Source of the DNA: Flemingiibacterium sp045649205
Lineage (GTDB): Bacteria > Bacillota > Clostridia > Oscillospirales > CAG-272
Length of the DNA: 19,579 nucleotides
Reading direction: 5' to 3'
Assembly: GCA_045649205.1 (NCBI GenBank)
Contig: JAZRPJ010000112.1
Coordinates: 1 to 19,579 of the forward strand
Positions 1 to 7,405 of this stretch are shown one piece after another (within the stretch, counting starts at the first letter, position 1; every line of letters starts with the position of its first letter). The translations under genes and the position numbers were made by a program. Under the pieces are notes generated by a model. That model saw only the letters and a program-made list of their open reading frames with translations, was not told the DNA's origin and made no database searches.

Positions 1-611
1 TGCTTCTCATGAAGGACGGCAAGCCCGTGTTCTCCGATGACAACGGATATTCTCACTTAAGTGAAGAAGCGCACTACTTTATGGGCGGTCTTCTCAAGCA
101 CATCGCATCCCTCTGCGCGATCACCAACCCCAGCACCAACTCCTTCAAGCGTCTTGTACCCGGATTCGAGGCTCCCGTAACCGTAGGTTACGCAACCTCC
201 AACCGCAGTGCGGTTATCCGTATTCCCGCATATGCGAAGACACCGAACCTTCGCCGTTTCGAGCTTCGTAACCCCGACGCAACCTGCAACCCCTACTTCT
301 GCTATGCGGCGATCCTCATGGCAGGTCTTGACGGTATCAAGAATAAGATCGATCCTCACGCAAACGGCTGGGGTCCCTACGATATGAACCTCTTCAATCT
401 TCCCGAGGAAGAAAAGAAGAAGCTTAAGGGACTTCCCACCTCTCTCGATCAGGCTCTCGACGCCCTTGAAGCGGATCACGATTACCTTACCGCCGGCGGT
501 GTATTCCCCGAAGAGCTTCTTAAGAATTTCATCAAGAATAAGAGAGAAGAGTGCCGTCAGCTGGCAGCTATTCCTCATCCTGCGGAGTTCGACAGATACT
601 ACAACATGTAA
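1..611 (+). CDS. glnA: Type I glutamine synthetase, C-terminal part (5' end outside window)
   Basis: Glutamine synthetase makes glutamine from glutamate, ammonia and ATP in the cytoplasm. About the last 203 residues are present, and the reading frame is open to the left edge, so the ATG at position 9 is internal. The conserved block KRLVPGFEAPV is followed by NRSAVIRIP and then RFELRNPDATCNPY, which are the GS-I nucleotide and glutamate binding segments. The tail (AGGVFPEELL, then IPHPAEFDRYYNM) aligns nearly without gaps to the enterobacterial-type GS C-terminus. The tyrosine adenylylated in E. coli (NLYDLP) is phenylalanine here (NLFNLP, codon 393-395), so adenylylation control at this site is not expected. 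An inverted-repeat terminator follows the stop codon directly. The assignment to GS-I is secure. The exact subtype cannot be settled from a fragment. Confidence 0.96.
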   Translation, partial: LLMKDGKPVFSDDNGYSHLSEEAHYFMGGLLKHIASLCAITNPSTNSFKRLVPGFEAPVTVGYATSNRSAVIRIPAYAKTPNLRRFELRNPDATCNPYFCYAAILMAGLDGIKNKIDPHANGWGPYDMNLFNLPEEEKKKLKGLPTSLDQALDALEADHDYLTAGGVFPEELLKNFIKNKREECRQLAAIPHPAEFDRYYNM

Positions 612-612
612 T

Positions 613-648
613 AAAAAATTCCCGGGTCTATCCCGGGAATTGCTTTAA
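613..648 (+). terminator. Inverted-repeat terminator after glnA
   Basis: A perfect 10-bp stem (AATTCCCGGG, 617-626, pairing with 632-641) encloses a 5-base loop. It starts within a few bases of the glnA stop codon. The downstream T run is short (GCTTTAAAT), so it may be a modest terminator on the + strand. The A-rich left flank would supply a T tract for transcripts arriving on the minus strand. Confidence 0.7.
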
Positions 649-660
649 ATCGGCAACACA

Positions 661-704
661 AATAAAATCGGCGGTTTGTACTAAATATGCAGACCGCCGA
701 TTAA
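661..704 (-). terminator. Terminator of the SLH/NAGPA gene, probably bidirectional
   Basis: AATCGGCGGT at 666-675 pairs perfectly with 693-702, and the stem extends inward by three more pairs, one of them G-U. On the minus strand the stem is followed by TTTTATT, the usual U tract, and it lies 10 bases beyond the stop codon of the minus-strand gene. On the + strand AATTTTAT follows, so it could also back up the glnA terminator. The two hairpins together insulate the convergent genes. Confidence 0.8.
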
Positions 705-711
705 TTTTATA

Positions 712-3522
712 TTATCCCATTCGCATAAGTAGTGATGCCATTTCGGCACGGGAGATCGTAGCTCTCGGACGAAGGGTATTATCCTCATAGCCCTTTATCA
801 GCCCTGCACAAATGCATTTTGAAATGCCGGACATCGCCCAGCTTGAAATATCCGCAGAATCAGCGAAAGTTATTTCGGTTTCGGGAGCTTCCAAAATAGT
901 GCCGAAGACCTTGAAGGCTTCCTCACGGGTTATGGTCGCACCCGCATCGAAAATCACACTGCCATCTTCAAGCGTTCCACGGCCACCCATGAGTCCGTTC
1001 GCGATCGCCGCCCGTATATACGGGATTTTGTCGGCAGGGGTGTCGGATTCAATCACTGCACCGTCGGTAAGATAGGGCGAGGTGTCAATGCCGAGATAAC
1101 GAACGAGAAGCTTCGCAAATTCGCCTCTTGTCAGGGGAACGTCCACGGGGTAAGTGCGAATCTCACCCTCCGTCAGACAGTCGATATCCTCGATGACTGT
1201 CATATCATAAAGGGTTTCTATACTCTCTGCTGCCCAGTGATTTTCGATACCGGAAATCGCCGGCGGTATTGGTTTTCCGTAGTAGATCGTGGGATTGTCA
1301 ATGGAAAGAGATGAGCCGTCCTCCGGGAGAGTGACTCCGAGAAGCGTGGTAACAGTCATATCTCCCGTTTTAAGGGACTCCGGGATTTCCGCTGTCAGCT
1401 CGCGCCAACCGAGCTGTTTTGAATAATCCTTTGTTACGCTGTAGGAGAGAACGTATTCGTTGCCGTCTTCGTCGGAAAGGGTGACGGTGGGAGTGCCGGA
1501 AAAATCACCGGCAAGGTTTATTATGATGCTTTTCGCATCAGCAAAAATCGAGATGGGCTCTATGGGCTTTACCGAAACAATGTGAGAGGGGACAGCCTCA
1601 CTTCCGGCATCCGCTTCGGCGAGGGAAACGGAGAGTGCACCGCCTGACTTATATCCGGGCACGGGGGATGCAACCCCATTTTCAGACAGTGTGAAGCTGT
1701 CAATGTCCTCTGGGGTTTCAAAATCCGCGATAATATCAGATTCATCGCTTATGTTGATTTTCACGTATCTCACAAACTGGTCAAACCAAACACCAAGCTC
1801 TACCTCGCCGGAAACTCCGCCGAAAGCCTGGAAGGTGCCGTCCGGCTCTAAATATCCAAGCTCGCAGACAATTGCGGCAGTGGGATAATCCTCGGGATCT
1901 GGCACAATATGAGTGCCGTTTAGCGTATAGTAGAATGATGCGGCATCACAGAGAACACTGTTGCCCTCATATCCGGCGATTACATCAATCTTCGTCTTTG
2001 TGCCGGGGAGCATCTTGACGTAGGATTTTTTAAGCTCAAGTCTGTCTAATTTATCAATTACAGTAAGCGTTGTTTCGCCGTATACTGTGGGATCGGCGGC
2101 ATCACTTATCCTGAAGAAATATTCGCCGCCAATCTGCCCGGCTATGAATTTACCGCCCGAAAAGCTGCCGCTTCCCTCGGGATAAGCCTCGGCAAATTCG
2201 GCGACAAGCGAATCGCCCTCAAGAGAGCCTTCGATTGGCATATAGGCTCTGTCCAGGAGCTTTGCGCTGAAACCAACCGTGCTGCCGCGGAGCAGATATT
2301 TCGCACCCGGCGCAGGCGCGAGAGCACCGGGGATTCCGTCGGGAGTATGGGCGCTTGCAAACAGAATTCCGTTGGCAATGGCACGGTAATTTGCGTCAAT
2401 GGGACGGGAAGCATAGGAAATTTCGCTCGCAAGAGAGGGCTTTACCATAACAGTGGTCGAGCCGCCGCCGTCAAGATTCAGAGCGGTTACACATCCAAGC
2501 TCCGCCATAAGTGCTGACAGTTCCACAAGCTTAAGCCCGCGGGCATTGTCGCTTCTGCCCTCTGCCGCGAAGAAAATAAGCTTTCCGTCAGGTTTGATGC
2601 CAACGGCGGTGCGAGGATTGCTTACCTTTTCGTGATCTCCGTCAACGGTGCCCTCGGGCATTACTCCCCCGTCGAGAATAAGATCACCGCCGCCGATTGC
2701 TGTGGTGATGCTTTCCCATCCTGCGGCGCAGGTTATGTCAATTTTCACGTTGTCGCCGATCTCTGTGCCGGCGAAAAGGGCGTGATCCTCATAGCTGTTC
2801 GCTACTGTGATTACCGCGCATCCCTCGGGAATTTCCGAATTGCTTGTGTCATGATTAACGCCAATCACAGTTCCCGACACCGTTTTACCGGGCGTCAGCG
2901 CTGAGTCGAGCTTTACAGTAATTTCAAGGGATTCTGCCGATGAAACGGTGGTGGAATAAAATTTCTCCGTATTCATGTAAACTCCCCATATGGTAGGGAA
3001 TTTGTTCACCTGCCCAATCGTTATGGGGGCAGACATTTTTGTAAGATTGGTGAAGCTTACACTTATTTCCGGCTTCCCGATAATTGCACTGCCGTCGGGA
3101 AGAAAACCGAGGGCATAGTTCCCGTTGTCGGTGGAAATAAGTTCGCCGTTTTCAATCATAACGCCGAGAGGTACACCAGTCTGCATACTGTAAAAATCGC
3201 CGTTTATGCCACCGAGAATATGTAGTCCGTCTTCGTTTGCGTCCTTGACAAGGGCAGAAAGCCTGTCCATGCCGTAAACCTTTTTTCCGTAATTTATTAT
3301 GGGAATAACACCTCTGCCGGGCTTATATTCGAATATGTAGGATTTCTGCTGCTTGCCGTTTACGTCCACGGAGATATACTCCGAGTAGCGAAGTCCGTCG
3401 CCAACGGTGTCGCGATGAATTGAAGTTACATCACCGATGCCCGTGTATGACATAGCGGAAAGCTGTGTATTTATGAGCATGGCGGTAAGGGTAAGGGCAG
3501 TCAATGCGGATTTTAATTTCAT
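712..3522 (-). CDS. Secreted phosphodiester glycosidase (NAGPA domain) with C-terminal SLH repeats
   Basis: This predicted cell-surface protein has 936 residues. I chose the ATG at 3522 because it begins a typical signal peptide (MKLKSALTAL, then a hydrophobic stretch to about residue 23) and has AAAGGA at a suitable distance. An ATG 60 bases upstream would put a charged stretch before the signal. The NAGPA-type domain (phosphodiester glycosidase, DUF2233) spans roughly residues 85-370, with GGINGDFYS near 104-112, IGGGDLILDGG near 276-286, NPRTAVGI near 302-309 and LNLDGGGSTTVM near 348-359. A beta-rich middle follows, possibly a carbohydrate-binding fold near residues 630-750. Residues 756-936 hold three SLH-like repeats (ENHWAAESI, then TITREEAFKVFG, then ATISRAEMASLLMRMG), which normally anchor proteins to secondary wall polymers. 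The family removes sugars linked by phosphodiester bonds, but the substrate here is unknown. It is transcribed alone, with its own promoter and terminator. Confidence 0.9.
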   Translation of the reverse strand: MKLKSALTALTLTAMLINTQLSAMSYTGIGDVTSIHRDTVGDGLRYSEYISVDVNGKQQKSYIFEYKPGRGVIPIINYGKKVYGMDRLSALVKDANEDGLHILGGINGDFYSMQTGVPLGVMIENGELISTDNGNYALGFLPDGSAIIGKPEISVSFTNLTKMSAPITIGQVNKFPTIWGVYMNTEKFYSTTVSSAESLEITVKLDSALTPGKTVSGTVIGVNHDTSNSEIPEGCAVITVANSYEDHALFAGTEIGDNVKIDITCAAGWESITTAIGGGDLILDGGVMPEGTVDGDHEKVSNPRTAVGIKPDGKLIFFAAEGRSDNARGLKLVELSALMAELGCVTALNLDGGGSTTVMVKPSLASEISYASRPIDANYRAIANGILFASAHTPDGIPGALAPAPGAKYLLRGSTVGFSAKLLDRAYMPIEGSLEGDSLVAEFAEAYPEGSGSFSGGKFIAGQIGGEYFFRISDAADPTVYGETTLTVIDKLDRLELKKSYVKMLPGTKTKIDVIAGYEGNSVLCDAASFYYTLNGTHIVPDPEDYPTAAIVCELGYLEPDGTFQAFGGVSGEVELGVWFDQFVRYVKINISDESDIIADFETPEDIDSFTLSENGVASPVPGYKSGGALSVSLAEADAGSEAVPSHIVSVKPIEPISIFADAKSIIINLAGDFSGTPTVTLSDEDGNEYVLSYSVTKDYSKQLGWRELTAEIPESLKTGDMTVTTLLGVTLPEDGSSLSIDNPTIYYGKPIPPAISGIENHWAAESIETLYDMTVIEDIDCLTEGEIRTYPVDVPLTRGEFAKLLVRYLGIDTSPYLTDGAVIESDTPADKIPYIRAAIANGLMGGRGTLEDGSVIFDAGATITREEAFKVFGTILEAPETEITFADSADISSWAMSGISKCICAGLIKGYEDNTLRPRATISRAEMASLLMRMG

Positions 3523-3559
3523 TTTCTTTTCCTTTCCGGCAGATGGATCGTATATTACC

Positions 3560-3588
3560 ATTATACCATACATATGTGACAAAAGTCA
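3560..3588 (-). promoter_or_regulatory. Sigma-A-type promoter with extended -10 for the SLH/NAGPA gene
   Basis: On the minus strand TGGTATAAT (extended -10, 3560-3568) is preceded at 17 bases by TGACTT (3583-3588), a partial -35. It sits about 40 bases upstream of the chosen ATG. The -35 overlaps a small palindrome, TGAC-4-GTCA, which could be an operator. A related sequence lies about 75 bases further upstream (see findings). Confidence 0.55.
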
Positions 3589-3660
3589 TGTCCGAATAAT
3601 ATATATTCTGTGAATTGCCGCAGAAATTTACGGAAAATATACCATATGTCACCTCATAAG

Positions 3661-3689
3661 TAATTAAATACAGGACTTTCGCATATAGT
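3661..3689 (+). promoter_or_regulatory. Possible sigma-E-like promoter for spoIIID
   Basis: CATATAGT (3682-3689) matches 6 of 8 positions of the Bacillus sigma-E -10 consensus CATACAHT. TAATTAA lies 14 bases upstream and matches 4 of 7 positions of KMATATT. In B. subtilis spoIIID is transcribed by sigma-E in the mother cell, so the location is sensible, about 48 bases before the start codon. No good sigma-A promoter is visible in the same stretch. The match is weak and this is a tentative call. Confidence 0.3.
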
Positions 3690-3725
3690 GTTACAGCCCA
3701 TCATTTAAGGTGGAGCGACTGTAAC

Positions 3726-3733
3726 GAGGTGAG
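3726..3733 (+). promoter_or_regulatory. Ribosome binding site that fixes a UUG start for spoIIID
   Basis: GAGGTGAG is a strong Shine-Dalgarno sequence. It lies 4-5 bases before TTG at 3738. The in-frame GTG at 3729 falls inside it and so is unlikely to be the start. Confidence 0.75.
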
Positions 3734-3737
3734 TTGC

Positions 3738-4007
3738 TTGTATTTCGACGCAGATGAGCGTCCGCGTAGGCTTGCGGAGTATTTAATCGAGAAAAAAAGT
3801 ACGGTGCGGAGTACCGCCGCCGTGTTTGGTGTGAGCAAATCCACTGTACATAAGGATGTTTCCGTGCGGCTTGCGGTAATAGATCCGTGCCTTCACAGAG
3901 AAGTTCAGAAAATACTTTTAACAAATAAATCGGAACGGCATATAAGAGGTGGAAACGCAACAAGGCTTAAGTATAAATCGAAAAAAGAGAAAAACAGCGG
4001 CAAATAA
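3738..4007 (+). CDS. spoIIID: Stage III sporulation transcriptional regulator SpoIIID
   Basis: This 89-residue DNA-binding protein represses or activates many sigma-E-dependent mother-cell genes during sporulation. The helix-turn-helix core is nearly identical to the family: STVRSTAAVFGVSKSTVHKD, then a helix with NKSERHIRGGNATRLKYK. The C-terminus is rich in lysine (KSKKEKNSGK), as is usual. The TTG start at 3738 is chosen because the Shine-Dalgarno site immediately precedes it and because it gives the same N-terminal length before the HTH as B. subtilis SpoIIID (24 residues up to the TVR). The GTG at 3729 would add three residues. In many clostridia the gene follows an M23-type spore peptidase gene. 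Here it stands alone between its own leader and a strong terminator. It is strong evidence for an endospore former. Confidence 0.96.
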   Translation: MYFDADERPRRLAEYLIEKKSTVRSTAAVFGVSKSTVHKDVSVRLAVIDPCLHREVQKILLTNKSERHIRGGNATRLKYKSKKEKNSGK

Positions 4008-4019
4008 AAGATTTTTCCT

Positions 4020-4061
4020 ATTTCCCGGATTTTACTTAAGGGTAGAGTCCGGGAAATTTTT
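4020..4061 (+). terminator. Rho-independent terminator of spoIIID
   Basis: ATTTCCCGGA (4020-4029) pairs perfectly with 4048-4057 across an 18-base loop and is followed by a short T run. It starts 13 bases after the spoIIID stop codon and separates the gene from the recQ promoter. Confidence 0.8.
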
Positions 4062-4085
4062 CACTTGCGTAAATGGGAAAATATA

Positions 4086-4114
4086 TTTACTTTTCGCAGG
4101 TTATGGTGTATAAT
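4086..4114 (+). promoter_or_regulatory. Sigma-A promoter for recQ
   Basis: TTTACT (4086-4091) and a perfect TATAAT (4109-4114) are separated by 17 bases. Transcription would begin near 4121, about 30 bases before the chosen ATG. Confidence 0.75.
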
Positions 4115-4150
4115 TAATATAACGGATAATTTATGAAAGGGGTAGAAAAA

Positions 4151-5983
4151 ATGACAGACAAGCATAGCATACTGAAGCATTACTACGGATACAGCTCCTT
4201 TCGTGAAGGACAAGGGAAAATCATCGACAGTATAGTCGCCGGAAAGGACGTGCTGGCGGTTATGCCCACCGGCGCGGGGAAATCCATATGCTACCAGATT
4301 CCGGCGCTTATGTTTGACGGAATCACCCTTGTAATATCTCCGCTGATATCCCTTATGAAGGACCAGGTTGGCACTCTTAATCAGAACGGCATACGTGCGG
4401 CATATCTTAACAGCTCGCTTACCCCAAAGCAGTACGGAATGGCTCTTAAAAACGTCCGTATGGGCGTTTATAAAATCATATATGTTGCCCCGGAAAGGCT
4501 GATGACTGACGGATTTTTGGAGCTTGTCAGCGATATGAATATCTCCCTTGTGGCGGTGGACGAGGCTCACTGTGTATCCCAGTGGGGGCACGATTTCAGA
4601 ACAAGCTACACTGACATTGCCGATTTTGTAAAGGGATTTCATAAACGCCCTGTGGTAGCGGCGTTTACCGCAACTGCCACAGCACTTGTAAAAGAGGATA
4701 TCCGTGAGCTTTTACAGCTGAAATCGCCCTTTGAGATCACCACCGGATTTGACAGGCCAAATCTGTATTTCGGTGTCATCGAAACCTCGGCACGATACGA
4801 CTTTCTTTGCAATTACCTCGACGAAAATTTCGGCAAGGCGGGCATAATTTACGCAATGACAAGAAAGACCGTGGAGGAATTGTACAATAAGCTGGCAAAC
4901 GCCGGATACCCTGTCACCTACTATCATGCCGGGCTTCCGGACAGCGTGAGAGCCGAGAATCAGGATGCATTCATAAAGGACACAAAGCCTATAATAGTCA
5001 CCACAAACGCCTTTGGGATGGGAATTGATAAGCCGGACGTTGAATTCATAATCCACTACAATATGCCCATGTCAATGGAGGCATATTACCAAGAGGCGGG
5101 GCGTGCCGGCCGTGACGGAAGCGAGAGCGACTGCATACTTCTATACAGTCCTGCGGATATACATACAGCGAAATTTATCATAGAAAACGGCACCGATGCC
5201 GATGCAGAGCTTGATCCGGCAAGTCTTAAGGCTGCCAGGGAGAGAAGGCTCAAAAAGCTTGAAGAGATGATATCATATTGTAAAACCACAGAGTGCCTGC
5301 GCGGATATATTCTGCGATATTTCGGAGAGAAGTCGAAGAGGGAAGCGTGCGGCAAGTGCTCCTCATGCCGCGGAGAAGCGGAGGTACGCGATGTCACGGA
5401 CATAGTCCGTGCTGTTCGAATGGCGGTTGAGCTTAGCGGAGAGCGGTACGGCGGAGGCTTTATCGCCGATCTGCTTCACGGTACGGACAACGGACGGATG
5501 GGTTCTTTAGGCTATCTTAAAAGCCGATGCTTCGGTATGCTTTCGGACGTGCCCACCGGCATTATACGGGACGTGATTTCACGGATGGAGGAATCGGGAT
5601 TCCTTGTTCGCTCCGAGGGGCTTTATCCCACACTGTCTATTGATCCGTCGCTTAACCGATTCATAGCCTCGGGAGGGCAGATGACCCTCAAAGTGAGAAA
5701 GGAAGCTCCGAAGAAGAAGCCGAAAAACCGTTCGTCGGTGCACGATTTTTCAAAGGCAAATATCGACGGTGCACTTTACGAAAAGCTGCGTAAATTCCGC
5801 AGAGATGTAGCCGACAGACGGGGGGTGCCGGCATATGTCATATTTACGGACATGACACTTCGCGACCTTGCGGTGCGTAAGCCGAAGAATATGCTTGAGC
5901 TTTTGGAGGTCCGCGGAATTGGTTCTGAAAAGGCAGAGAAATACGGCACGGCGATTATTGGAATCGTTAAAGGACTGCTGTAA
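4151..5983 (+). CDS. recQ: ATP-dependent DNA helicase RecQ
   Basis: This is a 610-residue 3'-5' DNA helicase for recombination and fork repair, of normal family length. The ATG at 4151 is preferred over the one 18 bases upstream, because AAAGGGG at 4136-4142 lies 8 bases before it and overlaps the earlier ATG. In order it shows motif 0 FREGQ (17-21), Walker A TGAGKS (40-45), Walker B DEAH (137-140), the aromatic-rich loop CVSQWGHDFR just after it, FTATAT (172-177), and motif VI QEAGRAGRDG (314-323). The zinc-binding RQC subdomain has Cys near 382, 400, 403 and 406 (CGKCSSC). A C-terminal HRDC domain covers roughly 535-610 (LRDLAVRKPKNMLELLEVRGIG). It has its own promoter. No hairpin terminator is visible between its stop codon and the next gene, so some read-through is possible. 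Confidence 0.97.
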   Translation: MTDKHSILKHYYGYSSFREGQGKIIDSIVAGKDVLAVMPTGAGKSICYQIPALMFDGITLVISPLISLMKDQVGTLNQNGIRAAYLNSSLTPKQYGMALKNVRMGVYKIIYVAPERLMTDGFLELVSDMNISLVAVDEAHCVSQWGHDFRTSYTDIADFVKGFHKRPVVAAFTATATALVKEDIRELLQLKSPFEITTGFDRPNLYFGVIETSARYDFLCNYLDENFGKAGIIYAMTRKTVEELYNKLANAGYPVTYYHAGLPDSVRAENQDAFIKDTKPIIVTTNAFGMGIDKPDVEFIIHYNMPMSMEAYYQEAGRAGRDGSESDCILLYSPADIHTAKFIIENGTDADAELDPASLKAARERRLKKLEEMISYCKTTECLRGYILRYFGEKSKREACGKCSSCRGEAEVRDVTDIVRAVRMAVELSGERYGGGFIADLLHGTDNGRMGSLGYLKSRCFGMLSDVPTGIIRDVISRMEESGFLVRSEGLYPTLSIDPSLNRFIASGGQMTLKVRKEAPKKKPKNRSSVHDFSKANIDGALYEKLRKFRRDVADRRGVPAYVIFTDMTLRDLAVRKPKNMLELLEVRGIGSEKAEKYGTAIIGIVKGLL

Positions 5984-6062
5984 AAAAATCTTGTCAAAAT
6001 GCCCAAAAAAATCTGATAATTATAGTCAATAAGCCGAAAAATATAATTTATTGCCATACCAC

Positions 6063-6091
6063 TTTTCTTTTCACAACATATGTGTTATAAT
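6063..6091 (+). promoter_or_regulatory. Extended -10 promoter for the flavodoxin-like gene and probably the operon behind it
   Basis: TGTTATAAT (6083-6091) is an extended -10 with a perfect hexamer. TTTTCT lies 17 bases upstream as a weak -35. The resulting leader of about 80 bases has only a small CTTTC-AAA-GAAAG hairpin, just ahead of the ribosome binding site. A second candidate, TTGTCA (5991-5996) with GATAAT (6015-6020) at 18 bases, is also possible. Confidence 0.6.
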
Positions 6092-6176
6092 TAAAGATAG
6101 TAATGTGAGAGGTGTGCGCTCTGCCGCCACTCACGGATACAAAATAAACCTTTCAAAGAAAGTGGAGAAAATTATT

Positions 6177-6596
6177 ATGAAAATGCGTGTGCTTTATTCC
6201 ACCGGCAAAAAGAAACTCATAAATATTGCCGACATAATCACAAATCAGTACGCAACCGAAAAAGTTAACTGCATGGACAAGATTCCCCCTGCATATTCCT
6301 GCGATAAGGAGCGCCTTGTAGTTATTCTTGCAACCGTCGGAAACGATGCCCCGAATTCCCTTGTGCTTTTCTGCAAGGAGCTTACAAAGGCAAGATGCGC
6401 TAATGTAGCCTTCATCATCGACGGACCCGAATCCGGTGCGAAGGTGCTTATCGATGCTGTTCGCGGTGCCGGAGCAAATGCTATTGAGGATGTGCTTTAC
6501 ATAAAGGGCGGTATTCCTTTCCTCGGCGGCGTGAAGCCCGAAGAAAAAGCGGCTGTTACCGCATGGATGGATAAGATTTCCGCAAATCTTCAGTAA
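6177..6596 (+). CDS. Small flavodoxin-like-fold protein of unknown role
   Basis: This is a 139-residue cytoplasmic protein. I chose the ATG at 6177, preceded by GTGGAG about 9 bases upstream. The longer open frame to 6051 lies in the promoter and leader and is not protein-like. The N-terminus RVLYSTGKKKLINIADII resembles the first beta strand and phosphate loop of flavodoxin-like folds. VVILATVGNDAP, VAFIIDGPESGAKVLIDAV and the following alternating strands and helices fit the same fold. The classical FMN phosphate loop (T-x-T-G-x-T) is not intact, so cofactor binding is uncertain. It precedes the PIG-L deacetylase gene by 47 bases on the same strand, with no terminator between, and so is probably co-transcribed with it. 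The fold is an inference from sequence pattern and the function is unknown. Confidence 0.65.
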   Translation: MKMRVLYSTGKKKLINIADIITNQYATEKVNCMDKIPPAYSCDKERLVVILATVGNDAPNSLVLFCKELTKARCANVAFIIDGPESGAKVLIDAVRGAGANAIEDVLYIKGGIPFLGGVKPEEKAAVTAWMDKISANLQ

Positions 6597-6643
6597 ATTA
6601 TTAAATAAAATGTCTTTGATATAAACGAAAGGATGATACAGTT

Positions 6644-7351
6644 ATGTATACAGTACTTTGCATCAGCACACACCCCGATGATATGGAGATCGCCTGTGCC
6701 GGCACACTTCTTGCCTGCAAAGAGAGAGGCGACCGCGTAGTTGTCTGCCATCTTTCCGACGGTAACCTGGGTCACGAGGTGATCATGCCCGATGAGCTCG
6801 GTCTTATGCGCCGTGAGGAGTTTAAGAAGAGCTGTGAGCTTGCCGGATTTGAGGCTATGTGGGGAGGCTTCCACGACCTCGACATCTACTCCGACAACAA
6901 GGAAGCACGCGACAAGGTAGTTAAGGTGATCCGTGAGGTTGACCCTGACTTCATCATCACTCATACTCCCGATGACTATATGCCCGACCACGTTGCAACC
7001 TCGAAGCTGGTTTTCGACGCTTGCTTTGCGGCAACCTGCCCTCATTATCCCCCTATGACCGACAAGCCTGCCCGTCTTGTGCCCGTTTACTACATGGACA
7101 GCCTTTGCGGCGTAAACTTCAATCCTACCGAGTTTGTTGACGTAACAAAGCACATTGACAAGAAGCTCGAAATGCTTGAATGCCATGCATCCCAGATCGT
7201 ATGGATGCGTGAGCATGACAACGTTGACTTCCCGGATATGGTTAAGACCTGCGCACGTTTCCGCGGATATCAGTGCGCTGCAGACTATGCGGAGGGCTTC
7301 CGTATGTGCCAGGTTTACCTCAAGGGCACTACCAAGAGATACCTGCCGTAA
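6644..7351 (+). CDS. PIG-L/LmbE family N-acyl deacetylase
   Basis: This is a 235-residue zinc-dependent deacetylase of the PIG-L/LmbE/BshB superfamily, which removes acetyl groups from N-acetylglucosaminyl compounds or N-acetylated sugars. Two metal-site signatures are visible. STHPDDMEIACAGTLL near residues 8-23 gives His-Pro-Asp-Asp, and HTPDDYMPDHVAT in the middle gives the third ligand His with the Asp-His pair. There is no signal peptide, so it is cytoplasmic. AAAGGATG precedes the ATG by about 9 bases. Downstream, after a MITE-like element, come a NagB-like protein and a PfkB kinase, which points to amino-sugar breakdown rather than bacillithiol or lipid-anchor synthesis. I see no glycosyltransferase partner such as bshA. 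The substrate is inferred, not shown. Confidence 0.9.
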   Translation: MYTVLCISTHPDDMEIACAGTLLACKERGDRVVVCHLSDGNLGHEVIMPDELGLMRREEFKKSCELAGFEAMWGGFHDLDIYSDNKEARDKVVKVIREVDPDFIITHTPDDYMPDHVATSKLVFDACFAATCPHYPPMTDKPARLVPVYYMDSLCGVNFNPTEFVDVTKHIDKKLEMLECHASQIVWMREHDNVDFPDMVKTCARFRGYQCAADYAEGFRMCQVYLKGTTKRYLP

Positions 7352-7405
7352 GTAATACTTACTAAAATTCAATTATCTTTTGCGTTCCCGACGCGTTGTT
7401 GACAT

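Noticed and set aside
57..578. A minus-strand open frame of 173 codons opposite glnA
   Set aside because: It lies wholly antisense to a conserved glutamine synthetase reading frame, has no recognisable domain, and is expected by chance from the codon bias of the real gene.
4061..4642. A minus-strand open frame overlapping the recQ promoter and 5' end
   Set aside because: It runs through the spoIIID terminator edge, the recQ promoter and conserved helicase motifs, so it is not a real gene.
6051..6176. N-terminal extension of the flavodoxin-like protein
   Set aside because: It overlaps an extended -10 promoter at 6083-6091 and reads as non-protein-like sequence. The ATG at 6177 has a ribosome binding site.
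6098..6176. A riboswitch in the roughly 80-base leader of the flavodoxin-like gene
   Set aside because: Only a 5-bp hairpin is visible. The leader is too short for the common aptamers, and no conserved core or terminator stem was recognised.
6590..7372. A minus-strand open frame of 260 codons opposite the PIG-L deacetylase gene
   Set aside because: It covers almost exactly the antisense of a gene with intact catalytic motifs. Its composition is that of a shadow, and it has no plausible ribosome binding site or family.
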